Positions 1-8,702 of a DNA stretch of 64,000 nt are shown in pieces. A program made the position numbers and the translations under genes. The notes below the pieces were generated by a model. The model was not told the origin of the DNA, did not search any database, and saw only the letters and a list, made by a program, of their open reading frames with translations. This stretch comes from Streptomyces sp. NBC_01262 (GTDB lineage Bacteria; Actinomycetota; Actinomycetes; Streptomycetales; Streptomycetaceae): positions 7,224,501 to 7,288,500 of the forward strand of contig NZ_CP108462.1 in the NCBI RefSeq assembly GCF_036226365.1, read 5' to 3'. Each line of letters starts with the position of its first letter. Position 1 is the stretch's first letter.

Positions 1-11
1 ATCTTCTTGCC

Positions 12-893
12 GTGGAAATGACCGGCTGGAAGCGAAGAATGTTCTGGCCGGCGGCCGGTCTCCTTCTGGCCGCCGGTCTGGTCATCCTCGGCGCCGGCAC
101 CGACACCCTGCTGACGGCCTCCGCGCCGCTTACCGCCCATGAACTGCTTGAGGCCGAGGCCTGTTTCGGGCTGCCGCTGCTGGCCGTCGCGGGGGCCGGC
201 GTCGCGCTGCTCTTCCGTCGGCAGGCCTGGGAGCGGCAGGAGTCCGAGCGCCGGTTGCGGGAGTTCCTGGCCACGGCGGGGCACGAGCTGCGCAATGCGC
301 TGACCACGGTCTCCTGCTACGTCCAGCTCGTCCAGCTCGGCGGCCCGCCCGAGGAGGCGCTCGGGCAGGCGGCGGCCGAGACCGAGCGGATGGCCTCCCT
401 CATCGACGAGCTCGCCCTGCTCACCCGCCTCGACCTCCATCAGCCGCTCGAACGCCGCAGCGTCGATCTGCCCCAGCTCTGCCGCGACGCGGTCGCCGTC
501 GTGCGCGACATCCACCCCGGGCACCAGGTGCGGCTGATCGTGGCGCCCGGCCGGCACACCGTCACCGGCGACCCGCTCTGGCTCCACCAGGTCGTCGTCA
601 ACCTGCTGGCCAACTCCCGCCTGCACACCCCCGAGGGCACCACGACAACCCTGGCCCTGGGCACGGAGGAAGGCGGCTACCGGGTCATCGAGGTGATCGA
701 CGACGGGCCGGGCGTGCCGCCCGAGCTGTTCCCGAAGATCTTCGACCGCTTCGTACGGGGCGCGAGCACCACGGCGGCGGGCAGCGGCCTCGGGCTCAGC
801 ATCGTCGCGGCCGTCGCCGCCGCCCACGGGGGCACCGTGACGCTCGAACGCTTCGGCCGGGGCGCCTGGTTCCGGGTCCGACTACCGGGCTGA
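12..893 (+). CDS. Membrane sensor histidine kinase (start uncertain)
   Basis: Transmembrane histidine kinase that would autophosphorylate on His and pass phosphate to a response regulator; none is visible downstream, so the partner presumably lies outside the window. Two hydrophobic segments (about residues 10-30 and 52-68) are followed by a dimerisation/phosphoacceptor helix with AGHELRNALT (His about 91), an N-box (VVVNLLANSRLHT) and glycine boxes IDDGPGVP and GSGLGLSI. There is no HAMP or recognisable sensor domain. The frame is open to the window edge. GTG at 12 and ATG at 18 are both possible starts and the true start could lie upstream, but the N-terminus reads like a complete signal-anchor. 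It converges on the P450 gene with a 13-bp gap. Confidence 0.85.
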   Translation: MEMTGWKRRMFWPAAGLLLAAGLVILGAGTDTLLTASAPLTAHELLEAEACFGLPLLAVAGAGVALLFRRQAWERQESERRLREFLATAGHELRNALTTVSCYVQLVQLGGPPEEALGQAAAETERMASLIDELALLTRLDLHQPLERRSVDLPQLCRDAVAVVRDIHPGHQVRLIVAPGRHTVTGDPLWLHQVVVNLLANSRLHTPEGTTTTLALGTEEGGYRVIEVIDDGPGVPPELFPKIFDRFVRGASTTAAGSGLGLSIVAAVAAAHGGTVTLERFGRGAWFRVRLPG

Positions 894-906
894 CGCCTTA
901 GGGCCC

Positions 907-2142
907 CTACGCGTACCTGACCTTCAGCTCCTTCACCCCGTTGATCCACGCCGACCGGAGCCGACGCGGCTCGCCGTCGAGCCGGATGCCCGGCAGGGTG
1001 TCGGCGATCGCGTCGAAGATCAGGCCGATCTCCATCCGGGCGAGGCTGGCGCCGAGGCAGAAGTGCGGGCCGCCGCCGCCGAAGCCCAGGTGGGGATTGG
1101 GGTCGCGGGTGATGTCGAAGAGTTCGGGCCGGTCGAAGACCTCGGGGTCGTTGTTGGCCGAGGCGTAGAAGAGCCCCACCCGGTCTCCGGCCTTGATCTG
1201 CGCGCCGCACAACTCGGTGTCGCGGGTGGCGGTGCGCTGGAAGGAGGTGATGGGGGTGGCCCAGCGGACGATCTCGTCGGCGGTGGTGACAGGCCGCTCG
1301 GCCCGGAAGCGTTCCCACTGCTCGGGGTGGGTGAGGAAGGCGTGCATCCCGTGGGTGATCGCGTTGCGGGTGGTCTCGTTGCCGGCCACGGCCAGGGTCA
1401 GCACGAAGAAGCCGAACTCGTCGTCCGACAGATTGCCCTCGTCCTCGGCCGCGATGAGCTTGGTGACGATGTCCTGGGCGGGGCAGGCCCGGCGCTCGGC
1501 GGCCATGTTCATGGCGTACGAGATCAGCTCGATGGCGGCGTTGGTGCCGAGCTCCTCGGTGACGGCGAGTTCGGGATCGTCGTAGCCGACCATCGTGTTG
1601 GACCAGTCGAAGATCTTGGCCCGGTCCTCCTGCGGGACGCCGAGCAGATCGGCGATGGCCTGGAGTGGCAGCTCGGCGGCGATCTCGGTGACGAAGTTGC
1701 CGCCCTCGCGGGTCGCCGCGCCGGCCACGATCCGCGCCGCGCGCTCGCGCAGCGCGTCCTCCAGGGCGCGGATGGCGCGCGGGGTGAAGCCGCGCTGGAC
1801 GATCTGGCGCAGTCCGGTGTGCTCGGGCGGGTCCTGGTTGAGGATGCTCAGCCGCTGGGCCTCGATCCGGTCGCGCTTCATGTGCTCGTTGAAGCGGATG
1901 ATCGCGGTGTTGGCACGGGAGGAGAAGACCTCCGGGGCCACGGACACGGCCTTGACGTCGGCGTGCCGGGTCACCGCCCAGTAGCCGTCGTCGCCGAAGC
2001 CGGCCACGCCGTGCGGCTGCGGGACCCACCACACCTGGGCGGTCCGGCGCATCTCGGCGAGTTCGGGAAGCGGGACGCGGTGCTGGTAAATGTCGGGGTC
2101 GGTGAGGTCGAAGCCGTCGGGAAGCGCGGGGCAGGTGGACAT
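907..2142 (-). CDS. cyp125-like: Cytochrome P450, CYP125-like (steroid C26/27 oxidation)
   Basis: Haem monooxygenase of 411 aa. The I-helix oxygen motif AGNETT is at 253-258, the ExxR motif EIVR at about 290, and the haem loop FGGGGPHFCLG has Cys362. The N-terminal LPxGFDxTDPxIY, ELPLQAIAxLLGVPQEDR and LAVAGNETTRNxIT stretches closely resemble mycobacterial CYP125, which oxidises the terminal side-chain carbon of cholesterol or cholestenone; the family assignment is from remembered sequence. It is divergent from a FadA5-like thiolase. Both share a 235-bp intergenic region carrying a KstR-type box and a second palindrome 12 bp upstream of this ATG. The ferredoxin at 6452 is a likely electron donor. 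The exact substrate here is inferred. Confidence 0.93.
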   Translation of the reverse strand: MSTCPALPDGFDLTDPDIYQHRVPLPELAEMRRTAQVWWVPQPHGVAGFGDDGYWAVTRHADVKAVSVAPEVFSSRANTAIIRFNEHMKRDRIEAQRLSILNQDPPEHTGLRQIVQRGFTPRAIRALEDALRERAARIVAGAATREGGNFVTEIAAELPLQAIADLLGVPQEDRAKIFDWSNTMVGYDDPELAVTEELGTNAAIELISYAMNMAAERRACPAQDIVTKLIAAEDEGNLSDDEFGFFVLTLAVAGNETTRNAITHGMHAFLTHPEQWERFRAERPVTTADEIVRWATPITSFQRTATRDTELCGAQIKAGDRVGLFYASANNDPEVFDRPELFDITRDPNPHLGFGGGGPHFCLGASLARMEIGLIFDAIADTLPGIRLDGEPRRLRSAWINGVKELKVRYA

Positions 2143-2154
2143 CGACGCTCCAAG

Positions 2155-2171
2155 TCTGACGATCCATCAGA
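2155..2171. promoter_or_regulatory. Shared 17-bp palindrome (box B), copy 1
   Basis: TCTGACGATCCATCAGA, an inverted repeat with 6-bp arms, a 5-bp centre and one mismatch. It starts 12 bp upstream of the P450 ATG, where a bound repressor would block the transcript start or ribosome site. The same 17-bp pattern occurs at 4898 (aldehyde dehydrogenase) and 20376 (F420 oxidoreductase). The binding protein is unknown. The sequence does not match the KstR consensus. Confidence 0.6.
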
Positions 2172-2308
2172 TTCCTTCGCCTCGACGGTAATAAGGGCCC
2201 CGGCAACCCGCAAGACAACTGACGCCGCCGATTGCGCGGTTGATTGGGCGGCCGATTGCGTGCACGACTCTTGCGTGGTCGTACCCCCGGTAAGCAGACT
2301 GCAGGTGG

Positions 2309-2328
2309 AACTAGAACGCGTACTAGTT
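2309..2328. promoter_or_regulatory. KstR-type operator, P450/thiolase divergent promoter
   Basis: AACTAGAACGCGTACTAGTT is a 20-bp palindrome with 9 of 10 pairs matching. Its core TAGAACGCGTACTA fits the mycobacterial KstR pattern TnnAACnnGTTnnA with one change. It lies between the divergent CYP125-like and FadA5-like genes, 50 bp before the thiolase ATG, and could control both. A KstR homologue is encoded at 14346-15002. Confidence 0.7.
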
Positions 2329-2377
2329 CTGCCGTGGGCGCCGGGACGCCCCTCGGCCGAGGAGAGGACGAGGTCTC

Positions 2378-3547
2378 ATGGCCGCAGAACCCGTCATCGT
2401 CGAAGCTGTACGCACCCCCATCGGCAAGCGCGGAGGCGCGCTCGCCAACCTCCATCCCGCCTACCTGCTGGGCGAGACCTACCGCGAACTGCTGGGCCGC
2501 ACCGGCATCCAGCCCGACGCCGTCGAGCAGATAGTCGGCGGCACCGTCACCCACGCCGGCGAGCAGTCCATGAACCCCGCGCGCAACGCGTGGCTCGCCA
2601 TGGGCCTGCCCTACGAGACCGCCTCGACGACCGTCGACTGCCAGTGCGGCTCCTCCCAGCAGGCCAACCACATGGTCGCCAACATGATCGCCGCCGGCGT
2701 CATCGACATCGGCATCGGCTGCGGTGTCGAGGCCATGAGCCGCGTGCCGCTCGGCAGCGGCTCCAAGCACGGCCCCGGCAAGCCGTTCCCCGACGAATGG
2801 AACGTCGACCTCCCCAACCAGTTCGAGGCCGCCGAGCGCATCGCCCGCCGCCGCGGCCTCACCCGCGAGAACGTCGACCGCCTCGGCCTGATCTCCCAGG
2901 AACGCGCCGCCCGCGCCTGGGCCGAGGAGCGCTACAAGCGCGAGACCTTCGCCGTCCAGGTCCCCACCACCGAGGACGAACAGCTCGCCGGACAGGGCAT
3001 GTGGCGCCTGGTCGACCGCGACCAGGGCCCCCGCGACACCACCCCGGAGGGCCTAGCCGGCCTCAAGCCCATCATGCCCACCGCCGTCCACACCGCCGGC
3101 AACTCCTCCCAGATCTCCGACGGCGCCGCTGCCGTGATGTGGGCCTCCAAGCGCATGGCCCGCGCCCTGCGGCTCAAGCCGCGCGCCCGCATCGTCGCCC
3201 AAGCCCTGGTCGGCGCGGACCCGCACTACCACCTCGACGGCCCCATCGACGCGACCAAGGCGGTCCTCGGCAAGGCAGGCATGTCCCTCAACGACATCGA
3301 CCTGGTCGAGATCAACGAGGCATTCGCCTCCGTCGTCCTGTCCTGGGCCCAGGTCTTCGACCAGGACCTCGCCAAGGTCAACGTCAACGGCGGCGCCATC
3401 GCCCTGGGCCACCCGGTCGGCGCGACGGGCGCCCGGCTGATCACCTCGGCCCTGCACGAACTGGAGCGTACGAACAAGGAGTTCGCCCTCATCACCATGT
3501 GCGCGGGCGGCGCACTGGCGACCGGCACGATTTTGCAGCGGCTCTGA
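2378..3547 (+). CDS. fadA5-like: Steroid thiolase, FadA5-like acetyl-CoA acyltransferase
   Basis: Thiolase of 389 aa that would cleave the beta-ketoacyl-CoA of a steroid side chain with CoA. It shows the nucleophile motif VDCQCGSSQQANH (Cys90), INEAFASVV, GHPVGATGARL (catalytic His) and the C-terminal MCAGGALATG (second Cys). Long identical runs with mycobacterial FadA5, such as DLPNQFEAAERIA, ARIVAQALVGA and VNVNGGAIALGHPVG, support this subfamily over a general acetoacetyl-CoA thiolase. ATG at 2378 is preceded by GAGGAG about 12 bp upstream. The gene is divergent from the CYP125-like gene across a KstR-type box, which suggests induction by a steroid-CoA intermediate. Confidence 0.93.
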   Translation: MAAEPVIVEAVRTPIGKRGGALANLHPAYLLGETYRELLGRTGIQPDAVEQIVGGTVTHAGEQSMNPARNAWLAMGLPYETASTTVDCQCGSSQQANHMVANMIAAGVIDIGIGCGVEAMSRVPLGSGSKHGPGKPFPDEWNVDLPNQFEAAERIARRRGLTRENVDRLGLISQERAARAWAEERYKRETFAVQVPTTEDEQLAGQGMWRLVDRDQGPRDTTPEGLAGLKPIMPTAVHTAGNSSQISDGAAAVMWASKRMARALRLKPRARIVAQALVGADPHYHLDGPIDATKAVLGKAGMSLNDIDLVEINEAFASVVLSWAQVFDQDLAKVNVNGGAIALGHPVGATGARLITSALHELERTNKEFALITMCAGGALATGTILQRL

Positions 3548-3597
3548 CCGCGTGCCGCCTCCGCCCTTCGCGGCACAACTCCGCTGCGCGATCACCG

Positions 3598-3634
3598 GCT
3601 GGTGGTGGGTTGCTCGCGCAGTTCCCCGCGCCCC
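3598..3634. repeat. Common Streptomyces intergenic motif
   Basis: The 238-bp gap between the thiolase and the metallo-hydrolase contains a segment with the core CGCGCAGTTCCCCGCGCCCC. This resembles short dispersed intergenic sequences found near the ends of many Streptomyces genes. Recognition is from memory; its role, possibly transcription termination, is not known. Nothing else coding is seen in the gap. Confidence 0.35.
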
Positions 3635-3786
3635 TGGGGCCTGCCTCCCGAACGTACGGAAGGCCCGGGTCGGAGGGACCGGGGTCCTGGACGCTGAGGC
3701 CGACCCGCGACGCACGTAGTCATACGGGCCAGGACCTCCGCCCCGGAGGCCCCGGCCCGGCACCCGCCGCCGGCGCCCGGGCCCGG

Positions 3787-4821
3787 TCACGCCGCGCGAT
3801 ACGTGACCGGGTCCGACCCCGGCACCGCTTCGGCCAGGCCCGCCTTCACGAGCCGGCGTACGTGGGCCTCGGCCTCGCTGACGGCGATGTTCCGGGACCC
3901 GTAAGGGATCTGCTCCCAGGGGCGGTTCCACTCCATCAGCTCCGCGAGCTGCCACGGGGTGAGCGCCACCTCGGTGATCAGCTCGCGCAGCGCCGCCAGC
4001 CGCTCCGCGTGGTGCGCGAGCAGCTCCGCGACCCGCCCACGGGCATCGGTGAAGCCGTACTGGTGGGCGGGCAGGACCCGGGCCACCTCCAGGCGGCCGA
4101 TCCGCTCCAGGGAGTCCAGATAGTCACCCAGCGGATCGGTCACGGTGTCGTCGTCCGGGTCCTCGTACAGGCCGATGTGCGGGGAGATCTCGGGGAGCAG
4201 ATGGTCCCCGGAGAAGAGCAGCCCGCGCTCCTCGTCGTAGAGGCATACGTGCCCCGGCGTGTGCCCCGGGGTCCAGACCGCCCGGATCCGGCGCCCCGCC
4301 AGGGGCAGCCGGTCGCCGGGCACGATCTCGCGGTCCGGGAGGGCGGACCCCATCCCCGGGAGCGTACGCATCCGGCCGTCCGCCTTCGCGGCCCGCAGGG
4401 GCGCGAGGTGCTCGTCGGGGGCGCCGGCGGCGGCGAGCTTGGCGAGCAGCACCGCGAGCCAGACGCCCGGCTCGGCGCGCCGGATCCGCCGGACGACGTC
4501 GATGTCGGCGGCGTGCATCGCGATCCAGGCGCCGGAGTCCTCCCGGACCCGGCCGGACAGGCCGTGGTGGTCGGGGTGGTGGTGGGTGACGAGGACGCCG
4601 TGGATGTCGGCGACGGACGTGCCGAGGGCGGTGAGGCCGCGGGTGAGGGCGTCGTAGGAGGCGGGGTCGTCCCAGCCGGTGTCGATGAGGACGGGGCCGC
4701 GGTCGGTGTCCATGACGTAGACGAGCGTGTGGCCGAGGGGGTTGTCGGGGATCGGGACCTTGATGCTGTGGATGCCGCCGCCGTGGTCGGCGTGGCTGCC
4801 CGGGTCGCCGTGGTCCGTCAT
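3787..4821 (-). CDS. Metallo-beta-lactamase-fold hydrolase
   Basis: Protein of 344 aa with the MBL metal-binding motifs THHHPDHHG, HTPGHV and SGDHLLP, plus a C-terminal helical or winged-helix-like region ending near VRRLVKAGLAEA. It is probably a dinuclear-zinc hydrolase; the thioester or lactone substrate is unknown. ATG at 4821 was chosen over one at 4860 because GAGAGGGG sits just upstream, and the longer version would run into the operator at 4861. It is divergent from an aldehyde dehydrogenase across a KstR-type box, so a role in steroid or acyl-CoA catabolism is inferred from context. Confidence 0.85.
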   Translation of the reverse strand: MTDHGDPGSHADHGGGIHSIKVPIPDNPLGHTLVYVMDTDRGPVLIDTGWDDPASYDALTRGLTALGTSVADIHGVLVTHHHPDHHGLSGRVREDSGAWIAMHAADIDVVRRIRRAEPGVWLAVLLAKLAAAGAPDEHLAPLRAAKADGRMRTLPGMGSALPDREIVPGDRLPLAGRRIRAVWTPGHTPGHVCLYDEERGLLFSGDHLLPEISPHIGLYEDPDDDTVTDPLGDYLDSLERIGRLEVARVLPAHQYGFTDARGRVAELLAHHAERLAALRELITEVALTPWQLAELMEWNRPWEQIPYGSRNIAVSEAEAHVRRLVKAGLAEAVPGSDPVTYRAA

Positions 4822-4860
4822 GGGATCCCCTCTCGTCGCGTCGTACGCATTGCCCACCAT

Positions 4861-4880
4861 AACTAGAACTGGTATCAGTT
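4861..4880. promoter_or_regulatory. KstR-type operator, hydrolase/aldehyde dehydrogenase promoter
   Basis: AACTAGAACTGGTATCAGTT aligns base for base with the box at 2309 in the outer AACT...AGTT and inner AGAAC..GTA positions. Six of the ten pairs are palindromic, so it is a weaker copy. It lies 40 bp upstream of the metallo-hydrolase ATG and 79 bp upstream of the aldehyde dehydrogenase ATG, between divergent genes. Confidence 0.55.
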
Positions 4881-4897
4881 CTGCAGCAGGGTCAAAT

Positions 4898-4914
4898 TCT
4901 GACGGACTGTCAGA
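4898..4914. promoter_or_regulatory. Shared 17-bp palindrome (box B), copy 2
   Basis: TCTGACGGACTGTCAGA, with perfect 6-bp arms and a 5-bp centre, lies 45 bp upstream of the aldehyde dehydrogenase ATG and 18 bp from the KstR-type box. It matches the boxes at 2155 and 20376. The two different palindromes side by side suggest control by two regulators. Confidence 0.6.
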
Positions 4915-4958
4915 GGCTGGCGGAGACTGTCGAAGGCGTCAGAGAGGATGCCGAGGTC

Positions 4959-6455
4959 ATGACCGAGCTCATCGAACACGGACAGCTTGTCATCGGCGGA
5001 GGGCTCGTCGATCCCCTGGAGGACGGCGGCACCATCGAGGTCGTATCCCCCCACACCGAGCAGGTCATCGGCCGCGTCCCGCACGCCTCCCGCGCCGACG
5101 TCGACCGGGCCGTGGCCACCGCCCGCCAGGCCTTCGACGAGGGCCGCGGGCAATGGCCGAGCACGCCGCTGGCCGAACGCATCGCCGTCGTCACCCGCAT
5201 CAAGGACGCCGTCGCCGCCCGCTACGAGGAGATCGCCCGCCTCATCAGCCTCCAGAACGGCTCCCCCTACTCCTGGTCCGTCATGGGCCAGGCGCTGGCC
5301 GCCGTCATGGTCTGGGACGCCGCCATCCGCGTCGCCACCGACTTCCCCTACGAGGAGCGCCGCCCCGGCGTCATGTGGCCACTGGTCATCCGGCGCGAGC
5401 CGGTCGGCGTCGTGGCCGCCGTCATCCCCTGGAACGTCCCGCAGTTCACCGCCGCCGCCAAGCTCGCCCCGGCGCTGCTCTCCGGCTGCACGGTGATCCT
5501 CAAACCGTCCCCCGAAGCCCCGCTCGACGCCTACCTCCTCGCCGACATCGCCCGCGAGGCCGGTCTCCCCGACGGCGTCCTGTCCGTCCTCCCCGCCGAC
5601 CGCGAGGTCAGCGAGTACCTGGTCGGCCACCCCGGCATCGACAAGGTCTCCTTCACCGGCTCGGTCGCCGCCGGCAAGCGCGTCATGGAGGTCGCCTCCC
5701 GCAACCTCACCCGCGTCACCCTGGAACTCGGCGGCAAGTCCGCCGCCATCATCCTTCCCGACGCCGACCTCGCGGCCGCCGTCCCCGGCATCGTCGGCGC
5801 CGCCTGGATGAACAACGGCCAGGCCTGCGTGGCCCAGACCCGCATCCTCGCCCCCCGCTCCCGCTACGACGAGATCGCCGACGGCTTCGCCGCCGCCGCC
5901 TCCGCCCTCGTCGTCGGCGACCCCCTCGACCCCGCCACCCAGGTCGGCCCTCTGGTCGCCGCCCGCCAGCGCCAACGCTCCCTCGACTACATCGCGCTGG
6001 GCCAGCAGGAAGGCGCCAAAGTCCTTACGGGAGGCGGCCGTCCGGCCGCCCAGCCCACCGGCTGGTACGTCGAGCCCACCCTCTTCGGCGAGGTCTCCAA
6101 CACCATGCGCATCGCCCGCGAGGAGATCTTCGGCCCCGTCATCTGCCTCCTCCCCTACGACGACGAACCCGACGCCGTCCGCATCGCCAACGACTCCGAC
6201 TACGGCCTCTCCGGCAGCGTCTGGGCGGCCGACATCGAGCACGGCATCGACGTGGCCCGCCAGGTCCGCACCGGCACCTACTGCGTCAACACCTTCGCCC
6301 TCGACATGCTCGGCCCCTTCGGCGGCTACAAGTCCTCAGGCATCGGCCGCGAGTTCGGCCCCGAGGGCTACTCCGAGTTCCTCGAACACAAGATGATCCA
6401 GCTCCCGCCCGGCTACGTAGCGCCCACCGCCCCCACGGCCCCCACCGCCTCATGA
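4959..6455 (+). CDS. NAD(P)-dependent aldehyde dehydrogenase
   Basis: Aldehyde dehydrogenase superfamily enzyme of 498 aa with PWNVPQF, ELGGKSAAIILPDAD (general-base Glu), NNGQACVAQTR (catalytic Cys) and EEIFGPV. It oxidises an aldehyde to the acid. Given its neighbours, the substrate may be the side-chain aldehyde made after P450 hydroxylation, but that is inference. AGAGAGGA precedes the ATG. Its stop overlaps the ATG of the ferredoxin gene (ATGA), so the two are translationally coupled. The last ten residues are an Ala/Pro/Thr tail. Upstream lie a KstR-type box and box B. Confidence 0.92.
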   Translation: MTELIEHGQLVIGGGLVDPLEDGGTIEVVSPHTEQVIGRVPHASRADVDRAVATARQAFDEGRGQWPSTPLAERIAVVTRIKDAVAARYEEIARLISLQNGSPYSWSVMGQALAAVMVWDAAIRVATDFPYEERRPGVMWPLVIRREPVGVVAAVIPWNVPQFTAAAKLAPALLSGCTVILKPSPEAPLDAYLLADIAREAGLPDGVLSVLPADREVSEYLVGHPGIDKVSFTGSVAAGKRVMEVASRNLTRVTLELGGKSAAIILPDADLAAAVPGIVGAAWMNNGQACVAQTRILAPRSRYDEIADGFAAAASALVVGDPLDPATQVGPLVAARQRQRSLDYIALGQQEGAKVLTGGGRPAAQPTGWYVEPTLFGEVSNTMRIAREEIFGPVICLLPYDDEPDAVRIANDSDYGLSGSVWAADIEHGIDVARQVRTGTYCVNTFALDMLGPFGGYKSSGIGREFGPEGYSEFLEHKMIQLPPGYVAPTAPTAPTAS

Positions 6456-6688
6456 CCGCCGACCGCTGGCACATCGAGGTCGACCGCACGGTCTGCATCG
6501 GCTCCGGCATGTGCGTCGCTGCCGCCCCCGAGGGCTTCAAGCTCGACGCCGCCCGCCAGTCCAACCCCGTCGAGCCGGACGCCACCGCCGCCGAGTCCCT
6601 GCTCGCGGCGGCGGAAGGCTGCCCCGTGGAAGCCATCACCATCACCCTCCTCGGCACCGGCCAGCCGGTCTTCCCCCCACAGGAGTAG
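6452..6688 (+). CDS. Small ferredoxin, [3Fe-4S] type, probable P450 partner
   Basis: Protein of 78 aa. The cluster ligands are C15-x5-C21 and C57-P, the pattern of Streptomyces P450-linked [3Fe-4S] ferredoxins, with an acidic remainder. The ATG overlaps the aldehyde dehydrogenase stop. It probably passes electrons from a ferredoxin reductase to the CYP125-like enzyme encoded about 4 kb away. No reductase gene is in the window. Confidence 0.9.
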   Translation: MTADRWHIEVDRTVCIGSGMCVAAAPEGFKLDAARQSNPVEPDATAAESLLAAAEGCPVEAITITLLGTGQPVFPPQE

Positions 6689-6843
6689 CGCCTGTCTTGA
6701 TCCGTTCCGTCCGATTCCGCCTCAAGCCATCCTTAAGCCCACCTCAAGTGGGCCATCCGGTTGGGAGATCCCCCGCGAAGCCACGTACTGGTTCGCAGCA
6801 AGGAACTCCCCAGGCTGGTCACACGAGAGGAACCGAGTCGAAC

Positions 6844-7464
6844 ATGACGCGGAAGAGGACACTGAGCCCCCGGAAGAAGGCGGCGGCACTCATCGGCGCC
6901 GCCGCGCTGGTCGGCGGCATCGCATTCATCACCACCGGCACCGGCAACGCCGCGTCGGTCGTCTGTGACGGCCTGGACACCGCCCTCCGTAACAACCAGA
7001 ACTTCATCGCCGACCAGAAGGCCCACCCCGACGCCCAGTCCGCCGCCCGCATAGCCAACCGCGAAGCCGTCATCGCCCAGATCGGCGTCCAGCAACGAGC
7101 CTCCGGCTGCGCCGCCGGCGCCGCCGCCCCCTCAGCCGCGCCTGCCCCCACCAAGGCCAGCCCGACCAAGGCCACCCCCACCAAGGCCGCGCCCACCACG
7201 GCCGCCCCCGCCGCCGGAGCCACCGTCTGCGCGGGCTCCACCGTCACCCTCTCCGGCGAGGCCGGAGCCCCGGCCGCCTCCAGCAACCAGTTCCCGTCGG
7301 GCACCCGCCTCAAGGTGACCAACCTGGACAACAACAAGTCCATCACCGTCACCGTCACCTCGGTCTCCGGCAGCTGCGCCCTCCTCAACAACGCCGCCTT
7401 CGAGCAGGTCCGCGAACCCGGCAAGTTCCTGATCCGCCGAGCCCTCATCCAGCGCGTCGGCTAG
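6844..7464 (+). CDS. Secreted protein with RlpA-like double-psi barrel domain
   Basis: Protein of 206 aa. It begins with a basic start (RKRTLSPRKK), a hydrophobic helix and AAS, a probable Sec signal cut near residue 37. A helical segment with two Cys (about 41-100) is followed by a low-complexity linker of repeated APTKA/SPTKA units (about 107-130). The C-terminal 80 residues (FPSGTRLKVTNLDNNKSITV and onward) resemble the DPBB/RlpA fold found in wall-associated proteins and expansin-like domains. Function is unknown; cell-wall interaction is inferred. A strong hairpin follows at 7488. Confidence 0.75.
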   Translation: MTRKRTLSPRKKAAALIGAAALVGGIAFITTGTGNAASVVCDGLDTALRNNQNFIADQKAHPDAQSAARIANREAVIAQIGVQQRASGCAAGAAAPSAAPAPTKASPTKATPTKAAPTTAAPAAGATVCAGSTVTLSGEAGAPAASSNQFPSGTRLKVTNLDNNKSITVTVTSVSGSCALLNNAAFEQVREPGKFLIRRALIQRVG

Positions 7465-7487
7465 GCCCTGGAGCCCTGCCTCCCGTG

Positions 7488-7533
7488 CGGCCACGGACAG
7501 TCCCGCCAACAGCGCTGGAACTGTCCGTGGCCG
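7488..7533. terminator. Hairpin terminator
   Basis: Perfect 14-bp inverted repeat CGGCCACGGACAGT / ACTGTCCGTGGCCG around an 18-nt loop, 23 bp after the secreted-protein stop and 26 bp before the next ATG. There is no T-run, as is usual in Streptomyces terminators. Confidence 0.7.
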
Positions 7534-7559
7534 AGCCTTGTGTTCGGTAGTTTCGGCGC

Positions 7560-8681
7560 ATGGTGGAACACCGACTCGACCTGGCGAAGGCGCGGCGCAT
7601 AGCCGTTCGTGCCCAGCTCCTGGACGCCCCACGACCCACCGATCTGCTGGCGGTCGTACGCCAGTTGACGCTGCTGCAGATCGATCCGACGGCCGCCGTG
7701 GCACCGAGCGCGGACCTCATCGCCTGGAGCCGGCTCGGGTCCTCGTACCGGCCGGAACAGCTCCGGCAGGCCCTGGAACAGAGCCGCACGCTCATCGAGC
7801 ACAACGCGATGGTGCGTCCGACGGACGATCTGTTGTTCCTCCTCCCGGGCATGAGGATCTGGCCCAGCCGGAAGCGGGAACAGGAGTGGCTGCGGCAGAA
7901 CGACTCCTTCCGCCGTGACGTCCTCGAACTGCTCGGCGGCTCAGGTCCGTTGCTGTCGCGGGACATCCCGGACACCAGCGTGGTGGCGTGGCCGTCGACG
8001 GGGTGGACCAACAACCGCAACGTCACGCAGATGCTTGAGTTCCTCATGATGCGCGGCGAGGTCGCCATCGCCGGCCGCCGCGGGCGGCAGCGGCTGTGGG
8101 ATCTGGCCGGCAGGGTGTATCCGGCCGGCACGCCCGAGGTCACCCCGGACGAGGCACGCCGTCTGCGGCACGAGCGGCGGCTCCGGTCGCTGGGCATCGT
8201 CCGCGAGAACGCGGCCGGCTCCCCCAGCGAACCGGGCGAGGTCGGCGAGGCGGGGGAGGCGGCCACCGTGGACGGCATCCCCGGTACCTGGCGCGTGGAC
8301 CCCGCCGCGATCGGCCGGCCGTTCTCCGGGCGCACCGCGCTGCTGTCGCCCTTCGACCGGCTGGTGCACGACCGGGGTCGGCTGACGGAGCTGTTCGGCT
8401 ACGAGTACGTACTTGAGATGTACAAGCCCAAGGACAAGCGGCGCTGGGGCTATTTCGCCCTGCCGGTCCTGCACCACGACCAGCTCGTCGGAAAGGTCGA
8501 CGCCGTCGCGGACCGCAAGACCGGCACCCTCGTCGTGCACGCCGTCCACGAGGACGTCCCCTTCACCCCGGCGATCACCGAGGCAGTGCACCACGAACTG
8601 CACGACCTGGCCTCCTGGCTCCAACTGACCCCCACCGGCCCCGGCGCCCCGGCCTCCCGTGCGGGCCGGGGCTCCGGCTGA
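7560..8681 (+). CDS. AlkZ/YcaQ-like winged-helix DNA glycosylase
   Basis: Protein of 373 aa in the HTH_42 (YcaQ/AlkZ) family. Tandem winged helices are followed by a beta domain containing LSPFDRLVHDRGRLTELF, YVLEMYKPKDKRRWGYFALP and VGKVDAVADRKTG, which are family hallmarks. LTLLQIDPTAAV carries the Q-x-D form of the catalytic motif described for AlkZ-like glycosylases, which unhook alkylated or crosslinked bases. A broad housekeeping repair role is likely. No genotoxin cluster is adjacent, so self-resistance to a natural product is not supported. Confidence 0.82.
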   Translation: MVEHRLDLAKARRIAVRAQLLDAPRPTDLLAVVRQLTLLQIDPTAAVAPSADLIAWSRLGSSYRPEQLRQALEQSRTLIEHNAMVRPTDDLLFLLPGMRIWPSRKREQEWLRQNDSFRRDVLELLGGSGPLLSRDIPDTSVVAWPSTGWTNNRNVTQMLEFLMMRGEVAIAGRRGRQRLWDLAGRVYPAGTPEVTPDEARRLRHERRLRSLGIVRENAAGSPSEPGEVGEAGEAATVDGIPGTWRVDPAAIGRPFSGRTALLSPFDRLVHDRGRLTELFGYEYVLEMYKPKDKRRWGYFALPVLHHDQLVGKVDAVADRKTGTLVVHAVHEDVPFTPAITEAVHHELHDLASWLQLTPTGPGAPASRAGRGSG

Positions 8682-8702
8682 CACCAGCTAACAGGGTCGA
8701 AT

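Noticed and set aside
1063..4866. A 1267-codon plus-strand open frame
   Set aside because: It runs antisense to the P450 and metallo-hydrolase genes and across the thiolase in another frame. Its translation is low-complexity Gly/Arg/Val typical of high-GC shadow frames, and the real genes have clear motifs.
7560..8681. AlkZ-like gene as a self-resistance gene for a DNA-alkylating product
   Set aside because: No biosynthetic cluster is adjacent and homologues are common housekeeping genes, so this is a general repair annotation.
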